From positions 124,001 through 188,000 of the forward strand of contig CP079103.1 of assembly GCA_019285755.1 (NCBI GenBank): a stretch of 64,000 nt of DNA, written 5' to 3'. The notes beneath the pieces were generated by a model. The model was not told where the DNA came from, made no database searches, and saw nothing but the letters and a program-made list of their open reading frames with translations. This DNA comes from Chitinophaga sp. E66 (lineage in GTDB: Bacteria; Bacteroidota; Bacteroidia; Chitinophagales; Chitinophagaceae). Made by a program: the position numbers and the translations under genes. Shown one piece after another: positions 41,375-50,663 of the stretch (its first letter is position 1; each line of letters begins with the position of its first letter).

Positions 41375-41398
41375 GGGCCAGCGCTATTGCGCTGGCCC
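41375..41398 (-). promoter_or_regulatory. Perfect 10-bp hairpin between micropeptide and propeller genes
   Basis: An exact inverted repeat (41375-41384 with 41389-41398) with a 4-base loop, GC-rich, with no T tail. Lying 77 bp past the last micropeptide gene and 17 bp before the propeller start, it could stabilise the peptide mRNA or reduce downstream expression. Confidence 0.55.
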
Positions 41399-41475
41399 TG
41401 ATGAGTGTTTACCGGCAGCAGCCGGAGCATTCATGCGACGCTCGTGCAAAGCGCCATTGGCTGCGACGGCAACAA

Positions 41476-41681
41476 TCAAAGCTCTACGCAATCAGAAAGC
41501 CTCGTAACGCGTGGGCCTTTGATACGCGTACCGTCCGGAGCATAGCCGCAATAGGGGTACCGTCAAAGCCGCAGCAAATCGTGGCTACGGGGGCTTTTGC
41601 AGAGCTTTTTGCCTGTTTGGCAGTGGTAAGGCCTGCGGCCACCATCAGGCAGAGCCCGAGGAAAACGAGTGAACGTTTCAT
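41476..41681 (-). CDS. Cys-rich exported micropeptide 1, one frameshift
   Basis: 68 residues. Leader MKRSLVFLGLCLMVAAGLTTA, then a core with four Cys: ATICCGFDGTPYCGYAPDG and PRVTRLSDCVEL. The core is restored by adding one C to the run near 41560; without it the frame gives an Arg/Ala-rich tail lacking the last two Cys. The spacing CC-X7-C-X19-C is shared with the two peptides upstream. The ATG at 41681 matches those of the paralogues. I do not recognise a named family. Confidence 0.6.
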
Positions 41682-41715
41682 GGATTTGGGTTTTGGGGTG
41701 AAAAAATGTTTTAAA

Positions 41716-41903
41716 TCAGGGGCAGGGTTCTCCGTGATAAACAGCGGGGCCGTATCTGACAACAGTGTTGCCGATCTTTTGACACTCGCCTAAATGCTGG
41801 TCACAGCAAACCTTAATGAATCTCTTCCCGCTTGCCTTAATGGAAGAGGAGATGCAAGACCGAGGGCTATACACAGCCCCAGGAAAAGCATAGAACGCTT
41901 CAT
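41716..41903 (-). CDS. Cys-rich exported micropeptide 2, one frameshift
   Basis: 62 residues. Leader MKRSMLFLGLCIALGLASPL; core PIKASGKRFIKVCCDQHLGE, then CQKIGNTVVRYGPAVYH and GEPCP. Four Cys with spacing CC-X6-C-X19-C. The frame needs one base in the C pair near 41837. It lies 34 bp before micropeptide 1 and 2 bp after the stop of micropeptide 3. A basic patch (KASGKRFIK) precedes the CC pair. Secreted and probably disulfide-bonded; function unknown. Confidence 0.6.
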
Positions 41904-41905
41904 AG

Positions 41906-42073
41906 TTATTGTTTTTGGGTGATGGAATTGAATATCTCATAACATTTCAAGGGCGCGGCAATCCGGGGGGCGTAGGTTGCAACACCGTTTACTACACTGC
42001 ATCGCGCATCAATGAGTCCGCAACAAGCGCTGCAGGCAATACAGAGCCCCAGGAAAAGGAAGGTTCTTTTCAT
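41906..42073 (-). CDS. Cys-rich exported micropeptide 3
   Basis: 55 residues, intact with no repair needed. Leader MKRTFLFLGLCIACSA runs directly into CCGLIDARCSVVNGVATYAP and RIAAPLKCYEIFNS. Cys spacing CC-X6-C-X18-C, the same plan as micropeptides 1 and 2, and the leader MKRxxxFLGLC is nearly identical among the three. YAP after the third Cys also occurs in micropeptide 1. First complete gene of the operon. Because it is intact it shows the pattern does not depend on frame repair. Confidence 0.62.
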   Translation of the reverse strand: MKRTFLFLGLCIACSACCGLIDARCSVVNGVATYAPRIAAPLKCYEIFNSITQKQ

Positions 42074-42096
42074 GTTGAAAGTTTTAGCATAAAGCG

Positions 42097-42206
42097 TTAT
42101 TCTCCACCTGATGCATCACGCAGGTTCTGTGTCGGCGCATATAGGGCGCAGTGTGACCACCCGGAAAAAGCATGAACTTCAGGAAAAGCATCAGTTTGCC
42201 GGACGC
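42097..42206 (-). pseudogene. Probable remnant of a fourth micropeptide
   Basis: Upstream of micropeptide 3, the leader DNA word atgcttttcctg recurs (42180-42191, minus strand), and another frame ends CALYAPTQNLRDASGGE at 42097, resembling CGYAPDG of micropeptide 1. No single frame, nor one simple repair, joins these parts. It may be a decayed copy or have several sequence errors. Confidence 0.35.
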
Positions 42207-42496
42207 GGGCATGAACAACAGGTCAGGGCGTTATGCAGTGTTCATAATCGCGCGCTTTGATGATGATGAAACGAAAGGAGATACAACCATCACCGGTATA
42301 ATTGCCGGCGGAATCGGAGCGGATCAGTTAACAAATTCTGCAACACTTGCGGGGTATCTCATGTGTGTCAAATCTGGGATTTGGTTAATCATTCTGGTTT
42401 TTATGGAACTGGTTGCACGAGGTTTCCATGAATGCTATACGCAATATAGAATTAAACCACGTTCAGGACTATCGCATAAATATGTATTTCTTGAAA
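42207..42496. other. Gap upstream of the micropeptide operon
   Basis: No convincing gene. A plus-strand frame of 114 codons (42172-42516) runs antisense into the remnant and ends inside the terminator stem at 42497-42527, so I doubt it, though part of it (ITGIIAGGIGADQL, LIILVFMELVA) is hydrophobic. A small inverted repeat lies near 42293-42310. The operon promoter should be here. Confidence 0.4.
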
Positions 42497-42527
42497 ATAA
42501 AAAAGCCGCCCGGTAAGGCGGCTTTTC
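42497..42527. terminator. Terminator of rny
   Basis: Stem GCCGCC/GGCGGC (42505-42510 with 42517-42522) flanked by an A run and T run, 20 bp past the rny stop on the minus strand. Confidence 0.75.
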
Positions 42528-42546
42528 GCAACTATCTGAACAGTTT

Positions 42547-44110
42547 TTAGCGGGCTACGTTTACGGCGCGGCGCTCGCGGATCACGGTCACCTTGATCTG
42601 ACCGGGGTACTGCATATCGTTCTGTATTTTGTTGGCGATCTCGAAGCTGAGGCGGTCTGCATCGTTGTCGGTCACTTTTTCGCTTTCAACGATTACGCGC
42701 AGCTCACGGCCCGCCTGGATGGCGTAGGCTTTCTCAACGCCGTCGTATGCCATCGCCAGGTTCTCGAGGTCTTTGATACGCTGGAGGTAGCTCTGCATGA
42801 TCTCGCGGCGGGCGCCGGGACGGGCGCCTGAGATGGCGTCGCATGCCTGAACGATGGGGAGATCACGTATGACATTTCCATCTCGTCGTGGTGAGCGCCG
42901 ATAGCGTTCACGATCGCGGGATGTTCGCCGTATTTCTCAGCGAGCTTGGCGCCGAGGAGGGCGTGGCTCAGTTCGGATTCTTCGTCGGGTACTTTACCAA
43001 TGTCGTGCAGGAGACCGGCGCGTTTGGCGAGTTTGGGGTTGAGGCCCAGCTCAGCGGCCATCACGGCGCAGAGGTTAGCGGTCTCTTTGGAGTGCATGAG
43101 GAGGTTCTGGCCGTAAGAAGAGCGGAAGCGCATTTTACCTACCATGCGCACGAGCTCTTTGTGGAGGCCGTGGATGCCCAGTTCGATAACGGTACGTTCT
43201 CCGATTTCCATCACCTGCTCTTCCAGCTGGCGTTTGGTCTTTTCCACCACTTCCTCGATACGGGCGGGGTGGATACGGCCATCCTGCACAAGGCGCTGGA
43301 GGGAGAGGCGGGCGATCTCGCGGCGGAGCGGGTCGAACGAGGAGAGAACGATGGCCTCCGGGGTATCGTCCACGATCAGGTCTACACCGGTCGCAGCTTC
43401 GATGGCGCGGATGTTACGACCTTCACGGCCGATGATCTGTCCTTTGATCTCGTCGCTTTCCAGGTTGAACACGGTGATGGCGTTCTCGATGGTTTGTTCC
43501 GCGGCGGTACGCTGGATGGATTGTATGATGATTTTCTTGGCTTCTTTGTTGGCTTTGGACTTAGCGTCTTCGATAATCTCCTGGATGTGGCTCAGTGCCT
43601 GGGTGCGGGCTTCTTCTTTGAGGGATTCTACCAGCTGGTTGCGGGCTTCTTCTGCGGTAAGGCCGGCTACTTTCTCGAGGCGGCGGATATGCTCTTCCTG
43701 GTGTTTTTCGAGTTCGGAACGTTTGATATTTACCAGTTCGATCTGGCGGGCGAGGTTTTCCTTGATCGCTTCATTCTCTGTCACCTGCTTCTGCATCTGC
43801 TCGTTCTTCTGGTTCAGGCTCTGCTCTTTCTGCTTGATGCGGTTCTCCGACTCGGAAAGCTTCTGGTTGCGCTGCATGGTCTCTTTCTCATGTTCGGACT
43901 TCATCTGCAGGTATTTCTCCTTGGCTTCCAGTAATTTATCTTTCTTGATATTTTCGGCGGTCAGTTTCCCTTCTTCTATGATGCGATTGGCTTTTCTTCT
44001 GCTTCCTGGATCTTTATCTGGGTATTTTTTTTTGCGAAAATCAGTTTTCCTAGTATTATTCCAATAGCCAGGGCGACAACGCCGGCTACTATCACCATTA
44101 TGGATTCCAT
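42547..44110 (-). CDS. rny: Ribonuclease Y, two frameshifts
   Basis: Membrane-anchored endoribonuclease that initiates mRNA decay, about 521 residues. N-terminal helix [20 protein letters not shown], long coiled coil (~30-190), KH domain ([40 protein letters not shown]), HD domain with the metal ligands in [20 protein letters not shown], and a conserved end [14 protein letters not shown]. Deletions lie in an A run near 43996 and near 42855 (after SYVISP). The zapA-rny order is common in Bacteroidota. Confidence 0.95.
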
Positions 44111-44163
44111 ATTCTGTTTTGTTTAATAAAAGTATTGTTTAGGCATATTAAAATACGGTTAAA

Positions 44164-44184
44164 GGCCGTTTTTTCCAAACGGCC
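44164..44184 (-). terminator. Possible terminator after zapA
   Basis: An 8-bp stem (44164-44171 with 44177-44184) followed by only three T on the minus strand, between zapA and rny; partial read-through into rny is likely. Confidence 0.5.
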
Positions 44185-44278
44185 CCACCTGACTCGCGAA
44201 AATAAGTAAAAATTGTCAGGAAAGCATCATGGGGCGTGATAATGAATAAATTGCGCGTCGCCGCCATGGTGGCGGAAA

Positions 44279-44575
44279 TCATTTCAGCTGCTCATCCAGC
44301 AGATTGTCAAGATGTTGGAGTTTTTCCCGTAAGAACGGGGTCACATTAGCCTGCGCCTTGCCTCCTATAGTGGCCGGGTGTGTGGCGTACATGATCAGCG
44401 CCATGGCAATATAGTCCTGGATGTCTTTCCCGGCGTAGGCCGCCTTGAATTCCACGATCTTTTCGTTCACTTCCTTCATCACCCTTCTCACATCTTCCTC
44501 TTCATCTTTACGGATCTTAATACGATAGGTGCGGTCGGCTACCACTATGTTGACAGGTATCAGTTGCGGTTCCAT
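44279..44575 (-). CDS. zapA: Cell division protein ZapA
   Basis: Intact, 98 residues. ZapA bundles FtsZ filaments at the division site. MEPQLIPVNIVVADRTYRIK begins the family's N-terminal strand region, DEEEDVRRVMKEVNEKIVEF the first helix, and the C-terminal coiled coil ends LREKLQHLDNLLDEQLK. I start at 44575; a longer in-frame start at 44737 adds 54 residues that look non-coding. A TAnnTTTG box lies just upstream. Confidence 0.88.
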   Translation of the reverse strand: MEPQLIPVNIVVADRTYRIKIRKDEEEDVRRVMKEVNEKIVEFKAAYAGKDIQDYIAMALIMYATHPATIGGKAQANVTPFLREKLQHLDNLLDEQLK

Positions 44576-44590
44576 GCTTCGGTGTTTCGG

Positions 44591-44598
44591 CAAAAATA
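44591..44598 (-). promoter_or_regulatory. Promoter -7 box for zapA
   Basis: On the minus strand tattttttg-like sequence gives TATTTTTG, a match to TAnnTTTG, 15 bp before the zapA ATG. No clear -33 element. Confidence 0.4.
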
Positions 44599-44844
44599 GC
44601 AAAAGCAGGAGACGGCATGCCTTTATGAGATTTTCCCTTTCAAAATATCCCGTAATCAAGGCAAATAAATTTTTCGTCTGATGCGATTCCTTACTATCAA
44701 TGAAAATATACATTTCCGATATACAAATATTTCGCATCGTGATAAAGTAAAAATCAATATGATTCGCTCATTATCAATATTTAATATTCGGTGAATTTAT
44801 TCGGAGTGTAAAGTGATTTGTCAACATTTTTGATTTATCTTCGT

Positions 44845-45333
44845 ATGGACAATACACAAGGAAAGCGCGGGCGCGGCCGTCCGCGGAAAGCGGAAAAGCC
44901 GGTTGGAGCTGAAAAAGAGGAGTTGGCACTGATGACGTATGAAGATGTGGTGGAGTTGCGGTCCGTGCTTTTTACCCGGAAGATCGCACTGGGCAGGAGC
45001 GGGATCACAAAAGAACAGCTGACCCGGCTCAAAGAGATATTCGATCTCGATTATGATACGCTCAGCGCGATGCTGGCCGTCACTAACAGGGCGCTGCACT
45101 TAAAGAAAGGGCGGGACCTCCTGAACAGGGGAATCAGCGAGCGCCTGATCGCCATTGCAGAGGTCTTTAGCCTTGGTTACAATATATTCCGCGACAGGGA
45201 GGCGTTCCATACCTGGCTGCGCGCTCCCCGGCGCACCCTGGGAGGGCTCGTGCCCCTGCATCTGATGGAATCGCTGGCCGGAACAGAGGCCGTAAAGCTG
45301 GAATTACTCCGGCTGGATCATTTTATGCTTTAA
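44845..45333 (+). CDS. Second Xre/MbcA/ParS-type antitoxin
   Basis: Intact, 162 residues. A basic N-terminus with the AT-hook-like word GKRGRGRPRKAEKP, unusual for this family, precedes an Xre-like helical region (GITKEQLTRLKEIFDLDYDT, LSAMLAVTNRALHLKKGRD) and the MbcA-like toxin-binding domain (ERLIAIAEVFSLGYNIFRDR, EAFHTWLRAPRRTLGGLVPL). I chose the ATG at 44845; an upstream TTG at 44818 is less likely. Followed by the RES toxin after 13 bp. Confidence 0.85.
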   Translation: MDNTQGKRGRGRPRKAEKPVGAEKEELALMTYEDVVELRSVLFTRKIALGRSGITKEQLTRLKEIFDLDYDTLSAMLAVTNRALHLKKGRDLLNRGISERLIAIAEVFSLGYNIFRDREAFHTWLRAPRRTLGGLVPLHLMESLAGTEAVKLELLRLDHFML

Positions 45334-45346
45334 AATTCAATCGTTT

Positions 45347-45811
45347 ATGCGCCTGTTTACATTGAGCCGGACTCCCGGCTCCAGGAAACTATTGCGTTCC
45401 AACGCCCTCTCCTCCAGGTGGAACAGGGACGATATGCCGTGTTGCTACCTGGTAGACCATCCGGCCATGTGCGTGGTGGAAATAGATATGCTCGCCGATC
45501 CGCCCGGTATGCCCGATCATTATTACATCGTTCCGTTGGATGTGCCGGACGACAGCATCCGGTATTTCACCGAAGAGGAGCTGCCCGCTCTGTGGACGGC
45601 CTTCCCGATCATGAATGTATCGCAGGATTTCGGCTCCGCGCACCTCGGGGTGGCCGACAAGCTGGTGCTGGCATTCCCTTCCATCCGGATGAACCGGGAA
45701 TGGACCTACGTCCTAAACCTAAAACACCCCCTGCTGGAGGAGGTGATTGTCGGCGTAGGGTATGTGGCGCTCCGGCAGGGCGGGCGCCACAGCGATGCGA
45801 TTATGAATTAA
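45347..45811 (+). CDS. Second RES-domain toxin
   Basis: Intact, 154 residues. Conserved Arg in ALSSRWNRDDMPCCYLVD, Glu in MCVVEIDMLADPPGMPD, and Ser in VLAFPSIRMNREWTYVLNLK. Predicted NAD+-degrading toxin like the one at 38147 but clearly diverged (only scattered identity), so not a recent duplication. It converges with the coiled-coil gene, overlapping its end by 11 bp. Confidence 0.88.
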   Translation: MRLFTLSRTPGSRKLLRSNALSSRWNRDDMPCCYLVDHPAMCVVEIDMLADPPGMPDHYYIVPLDVPDDSIRYFTEEELPALWTAFPIMNVSQDFGSAHLGVADKLVLAFPSIRMNREWTYVLNLKHPLLEEVIVGVGYVALRQGGRHSDAIMN

Positions 45812-46107
45812 GTAATGCGATGCAGCGGTCGATCTCGCGGATGTAATCGTTGATCTTCCCGCGGACCTCCCGGCGGAAGGCGTCCTCATCTTCCGAGAGG
45901 CCGTTGCCCTGGGTGGCGGTCGCGATCTTGGACAGCTTAAGCTTCTCGTCCAGCGATTCGATGGTGGACTGCTGCTGCAACAGCTCTTCCTGCTGTGCTT
46001 TCAACTGCTCTCCGGAGCAAAACGTTATCCGTCTGCGCCTGTTGCAGTTTACGGAACAGCTGTTGCAGCTTGTCCTCAATGCTTTGTATGTACTGTTCGA
46101 TCTCCAT
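45801..46107 (-). CDS. Small coiled-coil protein downstream of pheT, frameshifted
   Basis: About 101 residues. MEIEQYIQSIEDKLQQLFRK starts 3 bp after the pheT stop and leads into LQQAQTDN, then in another frame EQLKAQQEELLQQQSTIESL, DEKLKLSKIATATQGNGLSE, and REVRGKINDYIREIDRCIAL. Joining needs two added bases (or one removed) near 46020-46040. Heptad-like Gln/Leu/Glu pattern throughout. Such a gene commonly sits between pheT and zapA in Bacteroidota and may be a divisome accessory, by position only. Confidence 0.65.
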
Positions 46108-46110
46108 GCT

Positions 46111-48535
46111 TTATTTGCGGATCTCCGCCTGTAACTGGGTTTCGAAAGCTTTTACGAGTTTGTTGACCAGGGCGTCCGTTTCCTGGTCGGTCAGCGTTTT
46201 CTGTTTGTCCAGGAAGGTGAAGCTTACGGCGTAAGACTTTTGCCGGCTCCCAGTTTTCACTTTCAAAAACGTCGAACAGGTTGATTTGTTGCAACAGGTT
46301 CGTTTTCACGGACCTTGCAGCGGTTTCCACGGCGGCGAAAGGCACGTTTTTGTCGAGCACCAGCGCCAGGTCGCGGCGTACGGCCGGGAACTTCGGGATC
46401 TCTTCGTAGAAGGCGTCTTTGGTAGGAAGCAAGGCCAGGATCACATCCCAGTTGAAGTCTGCATACCAAACGGGCTGCTTGATGTCGAACGCTTTCAGCT
46501 GCGCGGGCGTCACGCTGCCTGCAACGGCGATCGTTTTACCGCCGGAGGTGATCTCGAAAGCGGGCTGAAGGCCATGTACCGGGGCTACTGCCATCTGCGG
46601 CGCCTGTAAGCCGAGCAGCTGCAGGATGTTACCTACGTAGCCTTTCAGGTCGTAGAAATCCACCGGCTGTTCTTTATGCATCCAGTTCTCCGGAAGCTTG
46701 CGGCCGGTCAGGTAGAGGCTGAGATGGGCTTTTTCGGTATACTGCCCCACCGCTTCCTGGCGATACGTTTTGCCGAACTCGAAGAACAGCAGGTCGTCAT
46801 TACGTCGGTTGAGGTTATATGCGATGCGCTCCAGGCCGGTTTCCAGCATGGAGGGGCGCAGCACGTTGAGGTCGGCGCTTAGGCTGTTGAGCATTTTCAC
46901 CAGCGTGTCCGCGTCGAGGTGGTTGTAATATTGGCTGTTGGTGATGGAGTTGGTGAAGATCTCCGAGAATCCGTTCCCTGCCAGGTAATCCGCGATCCTT
47001 TCCTTCACGCGCCTTATCGGGCTGTGCCTGAACGGAGGGAGCCATGCTCACCAGTGCGGGGATGGGGATATTGTCCAACCCGTCGATGCGCATGATCTCT
47101 TCCACAATATCGGCCGGAATGGTGATATCGGGCTTGTGCAGCGGCGCCGCCACGCGGAGGCAGCCGTCTTTTTCTTCATGGATCGTGAAACCGAGGCTGC
47201 AGAGGATGTTCTTCACCTGCGCATCGGGGTATTGATGGCCGCTCAGGGTACGTATATAATCATATGTTACGTCGATCTGCCAGGGCTGTTTCGGCGAGGG
47301 TAAACGTCGGTCACTTCCGAAGCCGGCGCTCCGTGCGCCAGTTCGCTGATGAGGGCAACGGCCCTTTCCAGCGCGAAGGGGGCGAGGGAGATGTCCAGTC
47401 CTTTCTCGAAACGCACGGCCGCGTCTGTACGGAGGCCATGGCGCATGGAGGTCTTACGGATACTGGTGGCGTTGAAGTAAGCGCTTTCGAGGAAGATCTC
47501 GGAAGTTTCTTCTTTGACGCCGGAATTGAGTCCGCCGAACACCCCGGCTATGCACATGCCGTTGTCTTCCCCGTCGCAGATCATGAGATCGCCGGCATCG
47601 AGCTTACGTTCTTTGCCGTCGAGGGAAACGAATACGGTGCCGGCGGGCAGGTTTTCCACGATTACTTTGCCGCCTTTGATCTGAGCGGCGTCGAAGGCGT
47701 GGAGGGCTGGCCGGTTTCGTGGAGCACGTAGTTGGTGATGTCCACGATATTGTTAATGGGTCGTACACCGATGGCGAGGAGGCGGTGCTGCATCCAGGCG
47801 GGTGAAGGGCCTACTTTAACGCCGGTGATGCTTTGGCCGCAGTAGCGGGGACAGGCATCGGTATTTTTAACTTCCACGGCAATGGGAAGCGCTTTTTCTG
47901 CTTTGGCCGCGGCATGGATGCCGGGCTTACGAACGCTGTAAACCTGGGTGTTTTCCCGGTTGTTCAGGTACGCGCACACGTCGCGGGCCACGCCCATATG
48001 GCTCATAGCGTCCATGTGGTTGGGGTGAGGCCGATTTCGTATACCCAGTCGTGGTAAGGGTTAAATACCTCAGCGGCCGGGGTGCCGGGAACGAGGGCGG
48101 CATCGAGTACGAGGATGCCATCGTGGCTGGCGCCAAGGCCTATTTCATCTTCCGCGCAGATCATACCGAAGCTGTCTTCTCCGCGGATTTTGGCTTTCTT
48201 CATGGTGAGGGGCTCGCCGGAGGCTGGGTAGATGGTAGTGCCTACGGGGCAACCACTACTTTTTGTCCAACGGCAACGTTAGGCGCGCCGCAAACGATAG
48301 CGAGGGGCTCTCCGTTGCCGGTATTCACGGTGGTGAGGCGGAGCTTGTCGGCGTTGGGGTGTTTTTCTACGGTCAATACTTCTCCGATTACCAGTCCGGC
48401 AAGGCTGCCTTTCACGCTTTCAAAGCGCTCGAGGCTTTCCACTTCGAGGCCGACGGCGGTCAGTATCACAGAAAGTTCCTCCGGTGCGGGTTTTACCGGC
48501 AAATAATCACATAACCAGTTGTACGAAATTGTCAT
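46111..48535 (-). CDS. pheT: Phenylalanine-tRNA ligase beta subunit, about seven frameshifts
   Basis: Beta chain of the alpha2beta2 PheRS, about 808 residues. The N-terminus MTISYNWLCDYLPVKPAPEE is followed by the tRNA-binding domain (VIGEVLTVEKHPNADKLRLT, IVCGAPNVAVGQKVVVAP), B3/B4 editing domain (RPINNIVDITNYVLHETGQP), B5 (KPDITIPADIVEEIMRIDGL), the core (EIFTNSITNSQYYNHLDADT) and C-terminal FDX-ACB domain, whose restored end is ETQLQAEIRK at 46111. Deletions lie near 48240, 48015, 47710, 47660, 47300, 47010 and 46240. Essential, so these are sequence errors. Confidence 0.95.
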
Positions 48536-49021
48536 TGGATGCTCCTTGTATTATAGTGCCCGGACTGCGCCGGGTAGATTTAATGTCTTATGAATCAATG
48601 ATTTGCCGGGCATTTATGCCGTAAAAGCACGCGCTCCCGCGCCGCGTAAAGTTAACAAATCTCCCGTACGGATAGCTGGAATTTTGCGCAAGCAAATGTG
48701 GAAAAATCTTTACGCACAATTATTGTGAATAATCGGACATTTGCCGTGTGTTGTTTGCTGATTTTGTGGATAAGATGGTGCAAAACGGTGGATAACCCCG
48801 GAAAGGTGTGCGTAGAGGGGTGGAATTGTGTCTAATAAATATAGTTCCGCCGTGCGGCAGGGTTAATGGATAAAGTCCGTTACCTTAGTTTTTCCGGCCA
48901 AATAAAGATTTTACAATTTGTTAAAGATGGGTGAATGGAAACATGCGGGAATTGTAGAAAAGCTATGTCCCGGACCGTTCAGTAACCATTTTTTTAACCT
49001 TCATAACGTATTGCACATATA
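48536..49021. other. Divergent AT-rich gap between pheT and dnaB
   Basis: 486 bp with no gene on either strand. It must contain the promoters of pheT (minus) and dnaB (plus). The middle carries several DnaA-box-like sites, listed separately. Confidence 0.7.
48697..48795 (+). promoter_or_regulatory. Cluster of DnaA-box-like sites
   Basis: Four sites in the same orientation: TGTGGAAAA (48697-48705), TGTGAATAA (48724-48732), TGTGGATAA (48765-48773, exact complement of the consensus TTATCCACA) and GGTGGATAA (48787-48795). They lie 230-330 bp before the dnaB start. Either DnaA-dependent control of dnaB or part of a replication origin would explain them. Confidence 0.45.
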
Positions 49022-50592
49022 ATGGATCTAGCGAAGAAAGACTTTAAGGCACGCCGTAAGCCCGGCGTGGACCTGTCGACGATGGTGTACGGGAAAGTGC
49101 CCCCTCAGGCTAAGGAGCTGGAAGAAGCCGTGCTGGGCGCACTGATGCTGGAAAAAGGAGCCTTCGATACCGTTATTGAGATACTCAAAGCCGAATGCTT
49201 CTACGTGGACGCCCACCAGAAGCTCTTCTCCGCCATGCAACGGCTTGCAGGCAAATCCATGCCGGTGGATATCCTCACAGTCGTAGAGGAGCTCAAATCC
49301 AGCGGCGACCTCGAAGCAGTCGGCGGCCCCTTCTTCGTTTCCCGGCTCACCAACATGGTAGTTTCTACCGCCAACATCGAGGCACACGCCCGTATCGTTC
49401 TCAAAAGTTCATCCAGCGCGAGCTCATCCGCATCTCCGGAGAGATCATCTCCGAAGCGTACGAAGATACGGCCGACGTATTCGACCTGCTCGACGCCGCC
49501 GAGTCCAAACTCTTCGAAGTTACCAACAACCACCTTCGCAAAAACTACGATTCCATCGACAGGATCCTCGTGAATACCATCAAGCGTATCGAGGACCTTC
49601 GCAATAAGGGCGACGAGATCACCGGGGTTCCCTCCGGCTTCCCCTCGCTCGATAAAATTACCTACGGCTGGCAACCTTCCGACCTTATCATCCTGGCTGC
49701 CCGTCCTGCGGTAGGTAAGACCGCCTTCGCGCTTAACCTGGCCCGTAACGCCGCCCTTCACCCGAAGTTCGCGAAAGGCGCAGCGGTGTTCAGCCTTGAA
49801 ATGTCCAGCGGGCAGATCGTACAACGTATCCTGTCCGCCGAGTCGGAGATCCGCCTGGAGAAGATCACCCGTGGTAAACTGGAAGAGCACGAGATGCGCA
49901 AACTAATGACCCACGGTATCGAGCGCCTCGCAAAAGCGCCCATCTTCATCGACGATACCCCGGTCTCAACATCTTCGAGCTTCGCGCCAAATGCCGCCGT
50001 TTGGTACACAACCACGGCGTAGGCATCATCATCATTGACTACCTTCAGCTGATGTCTGGCCCGAACGACGGCCGCAATACCAACCGCGAGCAGGAGATCT
50101 CCAAGATCTCCCGCGACCTGAAAGGCCTCGCAAAGAGCTCCACGTGCCGGTACTGGCACTGTCCCAGCTCTCCGCGACGTGGAGAAACGTAAAGACGGTA
50201 ACAAGATGCCCCAGCTGTCCGACCTTCGTGAATCGGGTGCGATCGAGCAGGATGCGGACATGGTAATGTTCATCTACCGCCCGGAATACTACGAGATCAC
50301 CACCAACGAAATGGGCGAATCCAATAAAGGGGAAACGCACGTACGTATCGCCAAACACCGTAACGGTCAGCTCGATACCGTTAAGCTCCGCGCGATCCTG
50401 GAGTTCCAGCGCTTTGAGGACGACGGTTTCGTAGACGGCCCGCCCGCGCCTATCGGCGGCCCCAGCGGTCCCTCAGGTTTCCCCGGTAAAGACCCCGGCG
50501 GCTTCGACGAAGCCAGAGTGTTCATCCAGAAAGGATCGAGAATGAACGATATGAATTTTGACGACGACGCATTCGGTGACGCTCCGTTCTAA
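49022..50592 (+). CDS. dnaB: Replicative DNA helicase DnaB, about four frameshifts
   Basis: Hexameric replicative helicase, about 525 residues. N-terminal domain (PPQAKELEEAVLGALMLEKG), linker, then the RecA-like C-terminal domain: ITGVPSGFPSLDKITYGWQP, Walker A ILAARPAVGKTAFALNLARN, VFSLEMSSGQIVQRILSAES, Walker B GIIIIDYLQLMSGPNDGRNT, and the end QLSDLRESGAIEQDADMVMF. A Gly/Pro-rich acidic tail ends FDDDAFGDAPF. Deletions near 49410, 49965, 50138 and 50173. No intein. Preceded by DnaA-like boxes. Confidence 0.95.
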
Positions 50593-50618
50593 ACGAAAGC
50601 ATCACAAATACATCGAAG

Positions 50619-50652
50619 GCCGGTCGTTCTCAACAGAAAGACCGGCTTTTTT
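50619..50652 (+). terminator. Terminator of dnaB
   Basis: Stem GCCGGTC/GACCGGC with a T6 tail, 27 bp past the dnaB stop; the following gene starts 12 bp later. Confidence 0.85.
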
Positions 50653-50663
50653 AATGACAGGAT

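Noticed and set aside
42172-42516. A 114-codon plus-strand frame with a hydrophobic middle
   Set aside because: It begins antisense to the micropeptide remnant and its last codons lie inside the rny terminator stem; no homology or ribosome site supports it. Not excluded entirely.
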